This document shows, piece after piece, positions 52,723 to 63,679 of a stretch of DNA of 64,000 bases (position 1 is the stretch's first letter; each line of letters begins with the position of its first letter). The DNA comes from Bacteroidetes bacterium HGW-Bacteroidetes-5. Lineage in GTDB: Bacteria > Bacteroidota > Bacteroidia > Bacteroidales > UBA932. The stretch is from assembly GCA_002842515.1 (NCBI GenBank), contig PHDC01000003.1, positions 16,338 to 80,337 of the forward strand. Direction: 5' to 3'. Below the pieces are notes generated by a model. The model ran no database searches, was not told the origin of the DNA, and was given only the letters and a program-made list of their open reading frames with translations. The position numbers and the translations under genes are program-made.

Positions 52723-53787
52723 TTATGATTCAGAGTGAATTAAAGGGATTTTGGCAATGTAGTAATTATCTGTAACACTAAAAACGGGGCTCTGCTCGCA
52801 GATAAGTGCATACCTCTTAGTGAGGTTTTTTAAACCTACACCCGTAGATTTACCCGACACCTTAGGTTGCAGGTTATTTCTTACAAAGAGATAATCTCCC
52901 TCACTGTAAATATCTATATGTAAGGGCTTATCTTCATTTACAATGTTATGTTTTATTGCGTTTTCCAGCAGGGTTTGTAGCGAGAGCGGGGGAAGATGCA
53001 GAGATAGTTTCTCAGATGGAATATTTACGGAGTAGGTGAGGTTTTTCCCATATCTTATCTGTTGTAAAAATAGATAGGAGCTCATAAAGTTTATCTCTTC
53101 GCCAAGCAGGGCAACAGGCTGTTCTATCATCTCCAGAACATAGCGGTAGATTTGCGAAAATTCATCAATAAACATCTGTGCTCTCTTTACATCTGTCCCG
53201 ATTAGCCCCGACAAAACATTGAGACTGTTGAACATAAAGTGCGGGTTTATCTGGCTCTTCAGAACCTCAAACTTTACCTGCAGAAGCTCCTCTTTAAGAT
53301 GCTCTGCCACCTCTTTTGCCCGGCGGCTCTCTATGTAGAATATCCAGGCCTCCAGTATTGCCATCACCAGCAGGTTTACCACTGCATATATGAGTGCATT
53401 CTTGATGAGCACACTAATGAGCTCCTCCCTGTATGGCCTGATAAAATGGGCAAGGAGGGTAATCAGTATAGAGATAACAACGGCATAAGCTGCAGAAAAA
53501 GATATCTGCATAAAGAGGCGTTTGAGAACTCTTTTTCCCCAGGGGATACTCTTATTAAGGAGACGGATAACAATAAGATCCGGATATGTAATGAGGAAAC
53601 CCGCAAGAATGCTTAAAGCCCACCCTCTGCAAAGACGAATGAGAAAGTGCTGGTAGCTCTCCAGTTCATAATAACCGCTTAGATGGTTGTACGAAATCAC
53701 AACCACCTGGATAACAAAGGCAAGCCCCAGAACGAATCTGAGCAGCCTGCCAAATGAGAAGTAGTTATGAATCTTACGAAACAGCAT
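52723..53787 (-). CDS. LytS-like sensor histidine kinase
   Basis: The 354-residue membrane protein has about four transmembrane helices in the N-terminal 155 residues, a coiled coil (SRRAKEVAEHLKEELLQVKFEVLK) and the His_kinase domain with phospho-acceptor His in LKSQINPHFMFNSLNVLSGL. A C-terminal ATPase follows, with LLENAIKHNIV as N box and GVGLKNLTKRY as G box. This is the short, extracellular-loop-free type common with LytTR regulators. It is 48 bases after the small beta-barrel gene. Confidence 0.9.
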   Translation of the reverse strand: MLFRKIHNYFSFGRLLRFVLGLAFVIQVVVISYNHLSGYYELESYQHFLIRLCRGWALSILAGFLITYPDLIVIRLLNKSIPWGKRVLKRLFMQISFSAAYAVVISILITLLAHFIRPYREELISVLIKNALIYAVVNLLVMAILEAWIFYIESRRAKEVAEHLKEELLQVKFEVLKSQINPHFMFNSLNVLSGLIGTDVKRAQMFIDEFSQIYRYVLEMIEQPVALLGEEINFMSSYLFLQQIRYGKNLTYSVNIPSEKLSLHLPPLSLQTLLENAIKHNIVNEDKPLHIDIYSEGDYLFVRNNLQPKVSGKSTGVGLKNLTKRYALICEQSPVFSVTDNYYIAKIPLIHSES

Positions 53788-53835
53788 TATTAACTATTTA
53801 TAGCCCCAAATTTAGTTTAAGATTTTAAACAAATC

Positions 53836-54423
53836 CTAAAATCTTTTTAACAGACCAATCCTAAAAGAGAGATAGTTCTGTTTTAGCTCTCTTGCTGTTC
53901 CGTCAAAGATGATATCTCTGTTAAGAGAGTTGAATTTTATCCCCGGAGTTAAACTCACCTTTTCGCTCAACCGTATATCCACCCCTGTTGCAGCCTGCCA
54001 ACCCCAGCCGTGCCCGCTGTTGTTTATAATATCACCCTCTTCATTCTCAATCTCGATATGGTTATAGAGGGCACCTGCTCTTAAATAGAGTGAAAATGGC
54101 GATCTACCCACACTCTGTTTAAATTGAAGCCCCATCACATAACCGGTCTCTTCAAAATCTGCATTTATCCCTGCAAATGAGTTGTCACTTGAGAACCTGT
54201 TCCATCCCCACCCGGCATACACCCCGGTAGATTGCATAAATCTATAATGGAATATTCCCTCTACACCAAATCCGGTATTAAGGGCAGCATCTGCAAGTTT
54301 GTTGGTGGCAACAGAGAGACCTGTGCTAATTTCAAACCCAAACCTGCTTTGGTTTTCCTGAGCTGCGGCAAAAACAGGGGTTATCCCGAGAATTGCCAGC
54401 ACAATAATTACTTTTGTTTTCAT
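53836..54423 (-). CDS. Small outer-membrane beta-barrel protein
   Basis: The start at 54423 gives MKTKVIIVLAILGITPVFAAAQENQ, a signal peptide; the frame begins 15 bases earlier. The 195-residue product has alternating hydrophobic strands (SRFGFEISTGLSVATN, FGVEGIFHYRFMQSTGVYAGWGWNRFSSDN, GYVMGLQFKQSVG, SLYLRAGALYNHIEIEN) and a C-terminal YLSFRIGLLKRF with terminal Phe, consistent with an OmpA/OmpX-like eight-stranded barrel. It is probably the first gene of the operon with lytS and lytR, so it may be linked to the sensory system, but no function is known. Confidence 0.78.
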   Translation of the reverse strand: MKTKVIIVLAILGITPVFAAAQENQSRFGFEISTGLSVATNKLADAALNTGFGVEGIFHYRFMQSTGVYAGWGWNRFSSDNSFAGINADFEETGYVMGLQFKQSVGRSPFSLYLRAGALYNHIEIENEEGDIINNSGHGWGWQAATGVDIRLSEKVSLTPGIKFNSLNRDIIFDGTARELKQNYLSFRIGLLKRF

Positions 54424-54595
54424 TCTACTATTTTTCATCTTTTATTATCGAAACAAAAGTACTTCCCTTCAATTGTGCAGAAAAAGGAGAGTTTCCCAAA
54501 GGGTAGATAAAGCTCCCGACAGTGCATTTTGAGGTGTTGAACACTTTTTGAAACTGATTTTTTTGTAAATTGCAGGGAACTGAATTATTGAGGAG

Positions 54596-55027
54596 ATGAA
54601 AAGAATTATTGAATTTGCTATCGCAGCAATCATTTTGGCCACGGTACTCTCTTGTGGTGTTTCGCAAAGGGAGGTAAAGGATTCCAGAACCGGCCGGGTA
54701 GGAATCCGCGACACTGCATCAGTAAAGGACTCTACCGAGTATGAACTGATAGTTTTTGACCCCGGGTTTGACTATTGGCTGGCAAGTAAAAGCTTTTATA
54801 AAAATCAGTACTCCAACGAACATCTTCAGATGCTTAACCACCAATACTCACTTGAGTGGAACCGCCGCTATTCAACCGGAGACCGCCTGATTGAAAGCTA
54901 CATAGACTACAGCCCTTTAACAAAATATGATTTTGAGTTCAACTACAAACTCTATATGTATTTCCGCTACTTTGAGGAGAGCAACAAAATCGAACTAATC
55001 CCCGGAGCCAAACGAAGATTTTTGTAA
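54596..55027 (+). CDS. DUF6146-like lipoprotein
   Basis: This 143-residue protein has a lipoprotein signal (MKRIIEFAIAAIILATVLSCGVSQ). Residues 45-140 include YELIVFDPGFDYWLASKSFYKNQYSNEHLQMLNHQYSLEWNRRY and YSPLTKYDFEFNYKLYMYFRYFEESNKIELIP, resembling the small Bacteroidota family DUF6146. No catalytic motif. It is 6 bases before the adenine-deaminase-like gene, so it may be cotranscribed. Confidence 0.7.
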   Translation: MKRIIEFAIAAIILATVLSCGVSQREVKDSRTGRVGIRDTASVKDSTEYELIVFDPGFDYWLASKSFYKNQYSNEHLQMLNHQYSLEWNRRYSTGDRLIESYIDYSPLTKYDFEFNYKLYMYFRYFEESNKIELIPGAKRRFL

Positions 55028-56053
<1,026 letters not shown>

Positions 56054-56175
56054 TATTATATAAAAAAGAGTTAACTTAGTTTGAGATTTAAGAAAATCAG
56101 ACGGAATCAGCTTTCAAAGGGCTGTTGTGCTTGGAGATATATAAATATTTAGTTAAATATAAATATCCGGAAGCT

Positions 56176-58017
56176 ATGAAAAAAATCTCAAAAATTCTTC
56201 TCTTTTCTGCTTTTATCGTGTGTGGTAATGTATCCGCACAAAACCGAACGATAGAAGACTCTCAGATGAAATTCAAAATCTCTGTCCCGTCAACCTACCA
56301 GACCAATCAGTACTGGGACGGGACAGATAAAATTCACGCTTTTGTGAGCAGAGACAATAATGTTGCCGTGAGCATACGGTCATTTGAACTGCCGGCAAAT
56401 ATCTCGGTAGAACAGGTAGTGGCCGCATTTACCCAAAATGTACTAAAAGGGGCCAATCAGTTGGTTATTCAACCTCACAATCTTAACGGTGCAAGTGGGA
56501 AAATGGCGGGATACCGCTGGCGCTACAACAACATCAGTGTAGTGGTAGGTGCTTTTTACACTATTCGTAACAACATTGGATATGTAGTGTGGTCAATGAT
56601 TCCGGAGAATCTCTTTGCAAAGAGGTCTGCAGAGTCAGATGCAATTACAAACTCATTTACTTTGTTGGGACAGAGTACAGATGCCGGCTCAGGAGAGAGA
56701 CAACAAAATGTACCCGGGAGAGGTATCTCATCTGATGCATTTGTGACGCTGGTTTCAGATGATGCAATGGTAGAGCACCTAATTCCAACAGGATCTACAG
56801 TTCGCAAAACAGAACCGGGACAAACTATTTGGGATATCCCAAACCCCTCCTCAGGAAACACTCTCACAATGGTCATTCAAAATGTTGTAAAAGGTGGTAA
56901 AAACCTCAACTCTTTTATGAATGAACAGATTGCTTCAATAAGAGGCAACGGAGCGACTCTGCTTGGACAGAGTTTTGAAAAAGCAGGAGATTTTTACACC
57001 TGCAGATACTCTTATGAGTATAACGGATCCAGGTTTAGCTACACAGCGGTTGACGGACCTGTTACATTCTACCTTACAGGGTTTGTCGGTGGAGTAACCT
57101 TTGCCGCAGAGCTGGAAAGCATTCATAACATTGTTCATACCTCATTCAAAAAGGTAACTAACAGCAATAACAGTGTTGGGCAGCAAAATCCACATGGAGG
57201 CGGTTTGGCTCCCTCCTCTTCACCATTGCAACAACCGGAAATAGAAGCCGTCTCCTCAGAGACAATTTTTGACATTAAACCAAATACAATAAAAGTAGGT
57301 ACAGATGTCAACTCCAATTATGAGATAGGCTCTGTTACAAACAACTTCCCTTCAAACACCAAAAAAATCCATCTTGAATTTAATTATCAGGGAGATACTA
57401 AAGAGAAAAACTTTATTGTAAAATGGGTGAGCAAAACTCACAACACCCTGGTTGCAGAGGATCTATACTACCCGAAAACAGGAGGGGCAAACAAAGTTTA
57501 CTCATTTATGGAAAATGGAGCCGAACAGTGGCCCGGTGGAGATTACAGGGCAGAGGTGTGGTACCTTGGAGATAAAGTAAGTGAAGCGGATTTTTCAATT
57601 GGAGCAGCACAAACTCCCCAAAAACAGACCAATAGAGTTGGAGAGATTAGGCAGATAGTTCTGGATAACACAAATATCGGCTATGATTTTGCCTCCGGAA
57701 AGATTCGCACAGACGCCTCCCCGGATCCCGATTTTCTAAACAGGCCCTGGTGCACCACTCTGCCCGGAATCTGCGGGAACTGGGCCAGAACCGGGAAGAG
57801 CCGGATGGAAGATGTAACATCTGCGCCTACCTCCGGTTATATTAGTGATGGACTAGATTATATTGACTGCACCGAAGCTCCCTTGAAAGAGGTCTTAGTG
57901 TTTAAACTAAAAGATGGCACTTTCGGTAAAATGATGATTATCAAAGATGAGTTCTCCAAAAGCAACAATGTTTGCCTGCATAAAATAACTTGCTTTGTTC
58001 AGTATCCTGCATTTTAA
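56176..58017 (+). CDS. Large secreted protein of unknown function
   Basis: The ATG at 56176 yields MKKISKILLFSAFIVCGNVSAQN, a signal peptide; the frame runs back to 56125. Two related segments occur: about residues 22-165 with KFKISVPSTYQTNQYWDGTDKIHAFVSRDNNVAVSIR, and about 195-335 with TGSTVRKTEPGQTIWDIPNPSSGNTLTMVIQN, each ending in a helical F-rich tail; they resemble a repeated alpha/beta unit of the PsbP/DUF1795-like sort. After a Pro/Ser linker (about 340-365) a beta-rich C-terminal part of about 250 residues contains WCTTLPGICGNWARTGKSRMEDV, with four or five cysteines near the end. No enzyme motif seen. It lies 19 bases before the lipase-FecR gene, so they may work together. Confidence 0.7.
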   Translation: MKKISKILLFSAFIVCGNVSAQNRTIEDSQMKFKISVPSTYQTNQYWDGTDKIHAFVSRDNNVAVSIRSFELPANISVEQVVAAFTQNVLKGANQLVIQPHNLNGASGKMAGYRWRYNNISVVVGAFYTIRNNIGYVVWSMIPENLFAKRSAESDAITNSFTLLGQSTDAGSGERQQNVPGRGISSDAFVTLVSDDAMVEHLIPTGSTVRKTEPGQTIWDIPNPSSGNTLTMVIQNVVKGGKNLNSFMNEQIASIRGNGATLLGQSFEKAGDFYTCRYSYEYNGSRFSYTAVDGPVTFYLTGFVGGVTFAAELESIHNIVHTSFKKVTNSNNSVGQQNPHGGGLAPSSSPLQQPEIEAVSSETIFDIKPNTIKVGTDVNSNYEIGSVTNNFPSNTKKIHLEFNYQGDTKEKNFIVKWVSKTHNTLVAEDLYYPKTGGANKVYSFMENGAEQWPGGDYRAEVWYLGDKVSEADFSIGAAQTPQKQTNRVGEIRQIVLDNTNIGYDFASGKIRTDASPDPDFLNRPWCTTLPGICGNWARTGKSRMEDVTSAPTSGYISDGLDYIDCTEAPLKEVLVFKLKDGTFGKMMIIKDEFSKSNNVCLHKITCFVQYPAF

Positions 58018-58036
58018 CATATAACTATCAAAAGCG

Positions 58037-60709
58037 ATGAAAAAGATATTAAGAGTTGTTTTGATTTTATCAATCTTAGTGTTGCATATGGCTGTTCCCT
58101 CTAAGGCGTTTGCAACTGACCTTAAGCTGGTGCTTAATATAGGCCAAATTGATAATCACACATCTCCAACTGTAGAGTATATAACTCCGGGGTATATGAT
58201 GCGGGTTATTTTTTCTGCTAATTGGGCAGATCCTAATTTATGCCTTTCAACCACAAGGCTTCAGATACTTATTGATAGCAAGGTAATTCTTGACGAGAAA
58301 CACAGTTTTTATGATGGTCTTTACCAGTTTAAAACTACATTCACAAAACAGATAGTAGTTCCAAAAGATATTACCGAGGGTAAACACACACTTACTATAA
58401 GGATGTCTAAAGAGCCGAATACCGGACTACCAGACCAGGTTCTTGTTTGCGCCCCTGCCACTAAAGAGTTCTGGATAGGAAAACCCGGGGCTGTAACAAA
58501 AGATATAGCCCCTCCTTCCGAAACAAAAAGTGAAATACCGATAGTAAAATCTCAGATAACAATAGAGAACGAGATTAATCCAGCCACAAAAGCTCCCTGG
58601 GAGTGTATCTCCAACGAGAGTGGAAGCTATGTTAAAATTCTTGTTAACGCTCCGGATGCAAAGTCTGTCTATTACAAACTGCCAGGAAATGGAGGCTCTC
58701 TCTCCAAAAAACCGGTAATCAGCCCAAATGAAAATATCACCGAAGAGGGTGTTGTCTTTCTGGTAAATCAACAAGGAGAGATCTATTTTCACCCTCCTCT
58801 TACAATTGAAGAGAACAGACCATTTAAAACTAAAAATCTGCCCCAGGGGCGGGCTCTTCGCTACTATACAAGTGAGATTGTTTTTACAATCAATATGCTA
58901 AACGGCCAAAAACTTGAAATTAAAAAAGAGGTAAACTATTGTCGCCCCCCTGTTTTTCTTGTCCACGGTTTTACCGGAGATAAGAGTACCTGGGAAACAC
59001 TAGAGAAGATGTTATTTCAAAAAGGGTTTATGACAAACCGCGAAAACTACTATGCAACCAATGATTTAAGAGGCTCTATGGATGTTGGTTCACAAGCATT
59101 TTTGCTGGCAGATCTTTTAAAAAAGGAGCGGAATATTTATCAAAGCGGCAATGTCAACTATAAGAGTGCAGATTTAGTATGCCATAGTATGGGAGGTTTG
59201 ATAGCTCGATTTTACTCGAAAAACCATCCTGATAAAGAGTCCGGCGTTAGAAAAATCATTATGGTGGGCACCCCTAACCACGGAATTTACAATCCTTTAG
59301 ATCTGGTAACCGGTAAATTGGCTGCCTATATCTCAAATGCTCATAAAGGGATGGCACAGGATGTAGATGCCCGGGGGAGATTTATGATAAAACTAAATGA
59401 GGGAGAGGAGAGCGGTGCAAACCTAAACAAATCCATTGAGCACGGGAATATATATGTAGAGGGTACAGACGGGGTTGTTCAGGATATCTCTGCAAGGCTC
59501 AATGGTGTTCAGGAGGTTATTCTCAACAAAATGAAACACTCTCCTTCAATACCGGACTCTTTCAACTATGGGACTAAATCAATCACTACAGAGTGGCTGG
59601 TCTTTGGGAAGATTCTAAACTGGCTCATCAATCCAATTCCTGCTGCCTCCTTGAATATGAATAAATGGAATACCGCCGGTATAGTTGAACAAGGGAAGAA
59701 ACTTGATTTAAGCGGCAAAGGTCATATATTAAGAGTACACACAGGCTCGGCTACCGTTAACGTTCATCTGAGGCGTATAGAGTTAACAAATAACTGTTCT
59801 GCAGAGATTACATACCCGGATGGTTCTGTAATTAAACTCTTTCCCGGTTCAAAGATTAACTACAACAACACTATGGACGAACTTTTACTCTTTAATGGTA
59901 AAACTATGATTAATCTAAAGAGGCAGGATAAGAGCTTCAGTGTAATTACCCCAACAATAACCGTTGGAGTTCGCGGAACCTGTTTTGAAGTGATTGTTGA
60001 TGAGTCGGGTAGAAGTTCTCTCTATCTCTACGAAGGCGAGGTTGAGGTTTGGAACCTCTCTGCAAGCAAAATCATTAAGAGCGGGCAGAGCATCTCTGCT
60101 TCAAGCAATAGTGAGCTCATAGCTGGCACCTTTAATCCTAAAAACAGGTTTGATACAAACTTTGCAAATAAACATTCGCAGATGACCACTCTGGAAAACT
60201 TTACGGGAGCGAAAAATCCACTCTTCTCAAAGGTGACCACCGGAGGTTCAAAAGTTACTGTAGCCCAGACTAACTGTCTTGGACAGCTCAAAGTTCAGTT
60301 TATTGTTCAGGTTGGAGCCCCTTCGAGCCAACAGCAACAGATGCAGGTAAAAATGCTCTCAGACCATAACCAGCAAGAGTTGATTTGGTTTAACGAGAGT
60401 GAGGCGAACTTTAAGAAAGGAGTCGTTCCAAAAGAGCTAACCGGAACATACAGACCCGATCCGCAGAGAAAGCCGGAGCAGGGAAAATACTACAGCCAAA
60501 CTATTACCCTGTTCAAACCAATGAAAATAGTTAATGTGCAGGGAGAGGCGAACGGTTTTCGGCTGGCCCGGGGAGAGTCGCAGGACGATGTTCACTTCTC
60601 ACCTCTATCCTCGGCAATAGGGCATATATTAAAGTGCGGCTCTTATAAAATTTATGTAGATCCTAACGACAATATTGAGAAAACCTGGGTGACAATTAGT
60701 TTAGAGTAG
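58037..60709 (+). CDS. Lipase-like alpha/beta hydrolase fused to a FecR domain
   Basis: The 890-residue secreted protein (signal peptide about 1-27) has three parts. An Ig-like N-terminal region (about 28-300) precedes a triacylglycerol-lipase-like alpha/beta hydrolase: VFLVHGFTGDKSTW (oxyanion loop), LVCHSMGGLIARFY with nucleophile Ser near 384, then IIMVGTPNHGI and an HSPSIP segment that may hold the catalytic His. From about 595 follows a FecR domain: EITYPDGSVIKLFPGSKI, VITPTITVGVRGTCFEVIVDE and YLYEGEVEVWNL (about 610-685). The C-terminal part to 890 is uncharacterised. FecR-domain plus esterase is uncommon; the FecR-like domain probably acts as a binding or structural domain rather than a sigma regulator here because no FecI gene is adjacent. 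Confidence 0.8.
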   Translation: MKKILRVVLILSILVLHMAVPSKAFATDLKLVLNIGQIDNHTSPTVEYITPGYMMRVIFSANWADPNLCLSTTRLQILIDSKVILDEKHSFYDGLYQFKTTFTKQIVVPKDITEGKHTLTIRMSKEPNTGLPDQVLVCAPATKEFWIGKPGAVTKDIAPPSETKSEIPIVKSQITIENEINPATKAPWECISNESGSYVKILVNAPDAKSVYYKLPGNGGSLSKKPVISPNENITEEGVVFLVNQQGEIYFHPPLTIEENRPFKTKNLPQGRALRYYTSEIVFTINMLNGQKLEIKKEVNYCRPPVFLVHGFTGDKSTWETLEKMLFQKGFMTNRENYYATNDLRGSMDVGSQAFLLADLLKKERNIYQSGNVNYKSADLVCHSMGGLIARFYSKNHPDKESGVRKIIMVGTPNHGIYNPLDLVTGKLAAYISNAHKGMAQDVDARGRFMIKLNEGEESGANLNKSIEHGNIYVEGTDGVVQDISARLNGVQEVILNKMKHSPSIPDSFNYGTKSITTEWLVFGKILNWLINPIPAASLNMNKWNTAGIVEQGKKLDLSGKGHILRVHTGSATVNVHLRRIELTNNCSAEITYPDGSVIKLFPGSKINYNNTMDELLLFNGKTMINLKRQDKSFSVITPTITVGVRGTCFEVIVDESGRSSLYLYEGEVEVWNLSASKIIKSGQSISASSNSELIAGTFNPKNRFDTNFANKHSQMTTLENFTGAKNPLFSKVTTGGSKVTVAQTNCLGQLKVQFIVQVGAPSSQQQQMQVKMLSDHNQQELIWFNESEANFKKGVVPKELTGTYRPDPQRKPEQGKYYSQTITLFKPMKIVNVQGEANGFRLARGESQDDVHFSPLSSAIGHILKCGSYKIYVDPNDNIEKTWVTISLE

Positions 60710-60725
60710 AAACTGCAACCTGATC

Positions 60726-62114
60726 TTATTGATATAGTTGCAAAACAGAGCTCACCTCTGCATTAATTTTAACTCCCTTTTCGGGTGATTTTGCAGATAG
60801 GGTCTCAATATAATCTCTATAAAAGAGCAGTTTGCGTTTTAACCCCGCTATTCCGGCGGGGTTATTATATACAAATGCCGACTCTCCAAGGGTCCAGTCC
60901 CACAATCCGGTTGAGCTGCTTTTATAAAGAGTCACATTTTGAATGAGCCCCAGCCGGCAGAGCGGGGTGTACATCGCGCTGGTGAAGTTCCCGAGAGAGT
61001 AGACAATTAACGATTTCCTGGGCACTCCTGTTGAGTCGGTGAATTTGTGGTAAAACCTCAAAAGCGAATCAGATGGCAGGCGATAGCCGTTACCCAGGCA
61101 TATCTCAATGGGCTGTACTACGTGTGAGTGGGAGCCAATAATAATATCGGCACCAGCTTTTGCAAGCTCTCTTCCAACCTTAATAATCGCCTCATCGGGA
61201 TATAACTCATACTCATAACCCCAGTGCAGAAACAAAATTTTAATATTCACACTATCTTCTCTCATCTTTTTAAGGATTTTATATTTTGAGGATAGCTCAA
61301 TTTTGTCCTTTTGCAGGGGGGCAATACCATATATCTGATTTATTCTGGTATCTCCTTTTCGCAAAAGATCCGGGTCATTTAGCCCCCAGGTTGCAGCATA
61401 GAAACCTACTCTCACCCCATCTTTCTCAATTAACAGATACTCCTTTTCGTTTTGAGTTGATGCAGTACTGGCACCGGTTACCAAAATTCCCTCTTTTTCA
61501 AGAAAATGCAAAGTCCTCTCCAGGCCTTGGTGCCCTTTGTCAAGTGTATGGTTGTTTGCAATTGAGAGGGCTGTAAAGATGTTGCCCCCTTGCTCTCTTC
61601 TGAAAGATCTTAGAAGATCGGGTTTGGAGTTGTAGTTTGTATAGTCCGGCAGTAGCGCCGGAACTGTTAAAAGGGTGTCTATAGGTGTCTCAAGGTTGCC
61701 AAAAACCATATCCGATTCCGACAGATATCTTCTTACACTCTCGTCAAGAAAAGAGCTCCACCCGTTTCGAATCCACATAATATCCCCCACAAATGATAGC
61801 GACACAGTCTTGTGATCTTTAAGGTCAATCTCTTTAAACAAGCGGTTGAACTGCGACTGTTTTGCAAAAAAAAGCTTAATTGAGTCGGCTGCATTCCAGC
61901 TTTTGAAGTAGTATTTTTTTAAATATTTTATCCCGGATGGGGCAGCCTCGTAAAAGCTCAGACCCTCTGCCCTGAAATTTCTGAAATCAAACTCATCTTC
62001 ATCTGAACTGTCCCAAACAACTGCATAAACGGCAAAAATCATTAACAGAAGAGTAATTGCTGCCAAAACAAAAACCTTTATCCACAATCTTTGCTTTCGG
62101 TAAATTCTCAACAT
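60726..62114 (-). CDS. CapA-like metallophosphatase-fold protein
   Basis: The 462-residue protein has an N-terminal transmembrane anchor (about 10-32, LWIKVFVLAAITLLLMIFAVYAVV) and a CapA/PGA_cap domain (about 103-400): LSFVGDIMWIRNGW, DMVFGNLETPI, FTALSIANNHTLDKGHQGLERTLHFL and ADIIIGSHSHVVQPIEI with GNxH and HSH metal-binding residues. Members include CapA of poly-gamma-glutamate synthesis and enzymes of peptidoglycan or lipid processing. There are no capBC genes nearby, so the role in this organism is unclear; the protein may act on the cell envelope from the periplasmic face. Confidence 0.82.
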   Translation of the reverse strand: MLRIYRKQRLWIKVFVLAAITLLLMIFAVYAVVWDSSDEDEFDFRNFRAEGLSFYEAAPSGIKYLKKYYFKSWNAADSIKLFFAKQSQFNRLFKEIDLKDHKTVSLSFVGDIMWIRNGWSSFLDESVRRYLSESDMVFGNLETPIDTLLTVPALLPDYTNYNSKPDLLRSFRREQGGNIFTALSIANNHTLDKGHQGLERTLHFLEKEGILVTGASTASTQNEKEYLLIEKDGVRVGFYAATWGLNDPDLLRKGDTRINQIYGIAPLQKDKIELSSKYKILKKMREDSVNIKILFLHWGYEYELYPDEAIIKVGRELAKAGADIIIGSHSHVVQPIEICLGNGYRLPSDSLLRFYHKFTDSTGVPRKSLIVYSLGNFTSAMYTPLCRLGLIQNVTLYKSSSTGLWDWTLGESAFVYNNPAGIAGLKRKLLFYRDYIETLSAKSPEKGVKINAEVSSVLQLYQ

Positions 62115-62141
62115 ATTAAATCTTTTCTCAGTGGAACAAAA

Positions 62142-63545
62142 TTAATCTTTTGTATGGTATTTTACAGTTTTAAGTTCGTTCCAGGCACCTCGTGTGAAGT
62201 CGGGAATTTTTACAGGCATCCCCTGGTTTGCAACTGAGACCTGAGACAACTCAATCACAGAAGACCACTCTGCTGCGTCATACACATCCATATCCAGTGG
62301 TAATCCGTTGTGAAGACAGTATATAAGCCTGTAATCCATAATAAAATCCATTCCTCCGTGACCTCCTACCCTCTTGGCAAGCTCCCCCACCTCTGTAACA
62401 ATTGGGTGCTCATACTCTTTGAGGAGTTTGTTCATATCATCATCGGAGAGATAGTTGTGAGCATTCGGTTCAAGTGCAATGCCCCTGCGTGGCCATTTCT
62501 GAGCAAAGCCTTTTGTCCCGCTCAACATATGAATACGACTATAGGGCCTTGGGCTTGTAATATCGTGCTGGATTGTAATTGTCTTCCCTTTTGCAGTTTT
62601 AATAATTGTGGTGTTGTTATCACCCTTCTTGTAAGCCCTCTTTACATAGTCTGACTCTTTGCCAAACTTATCCTTTGCATACTCCGTGAGCCCAAACTGG
62701 TTCGTTGAGACAGAGACAAGATACTCCATTCTGTCTCCCCTGTGGATATTGAGCGCGTGAGCTACAGGGCCAAGACCGTGCATTGGGTAGAGTGCTCCAT
62801 CTTTCTTCTCGTTATGTTTTAATCTCCACATATCCCAATAGCCCTTCTCTTCATCAAATAAAAGAAATCTAAGATCGTGAATATATGCCCCCTCTGCGTG
62901 TACAATCTCGCCGAAAAGCCCCATTTGAGCCATATTAAGTGTAGCCATCTCAAAGAAGTCGTAGTTGCAGTTCTCCAGCATCATCATATGGCGACGGGTT
63001 CTCTCTGCGGTATTTACAAGTTGCCAGCACTCTTCGATAGTTAAAGCTGCAGGAATTTCGGTGGCCACGTGTTTGCCCTGCTCCATTGCATATACAGCAA
63101 CAGGAGCGTGCAGATCCCAGTGTGCACATATATAGATAAGATCTACATCATCTCTTTTGCAGATCTCTTTCCAGCTTTCGGCCTCTGTATAGCCGTCGGC
63201 AGCAGGTCGTCCAAGACTGTCAAGTGCTTTTTGTGCCAAATCTACATTTTTCGGAACAACATCTGCAAGTGCAACAATTCGTGCCTCTTTTATATGACTA
63301 AAACGGTGAACAGCTCCCTGCCCCCTCATTCCCAAACCGATTATTGCAATTCGTACCTCTTCCAGAGGCTCTGCTCTTAGTTCTAAAACGTGAGTTTGAC
63401 CTGCAGGGCGTGGCTTTATTGGAAACACCTCTACAGCTGTAAAGAGCTTCTCCGCTTTTTTTGATTTTCCAAAATTACAGGAGTAGAGCGAAAGAGTTGC
63501 AACTCCTAATGCAAACAGAATAGTTAACGAGAGTAATTTTTTCAT
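62142..63545 (-). CDS. Gfo/Idh/MocA family lipoprotein, GH109-like
   Basis: The 467-residue lipoprotein (signal MKKLLSLTILFALGVATLSLYSC) has an N-terminal NAD-binding fold VRIAIIGLGMRGQGAVHRFSHIKEARIVALADV (about 64-95) and a C-terminal Gfo/Idh/MocA domain with EIPAALTIEECWQLV, HGLGPVAHALNI and YKKGDNNTTIIKTAKGKTITIQHDI. This resembles GH109, the NAD-dependent alpha-N-acetylgalactosaminidase family, which in Bacteroidota are secreted. The activity on GalNAc-terminated glycans is inferred. It lies just after the rRNA-tRNA terminator and 27 bases upstream of the CapA-like gene. Confidence 0.82.
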   Translation of the reverse strand: MKKLLSLTILFALGVATLSLYSCNFGKSKKAEKLFTAVEVFPIKPRPAGQTHVLELRAEPLEEVRIAIIGLGMRGQGAVHRFSHIKEARIVALADVVPKNVDLAQKALDSLGRPAADGYTEAESWKEICKRDDVDLIYICAHWDLHAPVAVYAMEQGKHVATEIPAALTIEECWQLVNTAERTRRHMMMLENCNYDFFEMATLNMAQMGLFGEIVHAEGAYIHDLRFLLFDEEKGYWDMWRLKHNEKKDGALYPMHGLGPVAHALNIHRGDRMEYLVSVSTNQFGLTEYAKDKFGKESDYVKRAYKKGDNNTTIIKTAKGKTITIQHDITSPRPYSRIHMLSGTKGFAQKWPRRGIALEPNAHNYLSDDDMNKLLKEYEHPIVTEVGELAKRVGGHGGMDFIMDYRLIYCLHNGLPLDMDVYDAAEWSSVIELSQVSVANQGMPVKIPDFTRGAWNELKTVKYHTKD

Positions 63546-63640
63546 AAAATTTGATTTTGGCTCCTTTAAATAATATCTCTTAAATGATTCTGTAAAAATA
63601 ATAAGAAATCACATATAAAGTAATTGAGCAGCATAAATGG

Positions 63641-63678
63641 AAAAAGGGCAACTAAAATCTCTTTTAGTTACCCTTTTT
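63641..63678 (-). terminator. Intrinsic terminator right after tRNA-Ala
   Basis: AAAAAGGG/CCCTTTTT and AACTAAAA/TTTTAGTT form two 8-bp stem segments with one mismatch and loop TCTC (63658-63661). On the minus strand it begins one base after the tRNA-Ala end and ends in a T run, so transcription of the 16S-tRNA unit should stop here. Confidence 0.85.
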
Positions 63679-63679
63679 G

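Noticed and set aside
58037..60709. A FecI/FecR regulatory system
   Set aside because: The FecR-type domain is in a secreted hydrolase without a transmembrane helix and no FecI-type sigma gene is adjacent.
60726..62114. A poly-gamma-glutamate capsule operon
   Set aside because: The CapA-like protein stands alone; no capB, capC or other capsule genes are near.
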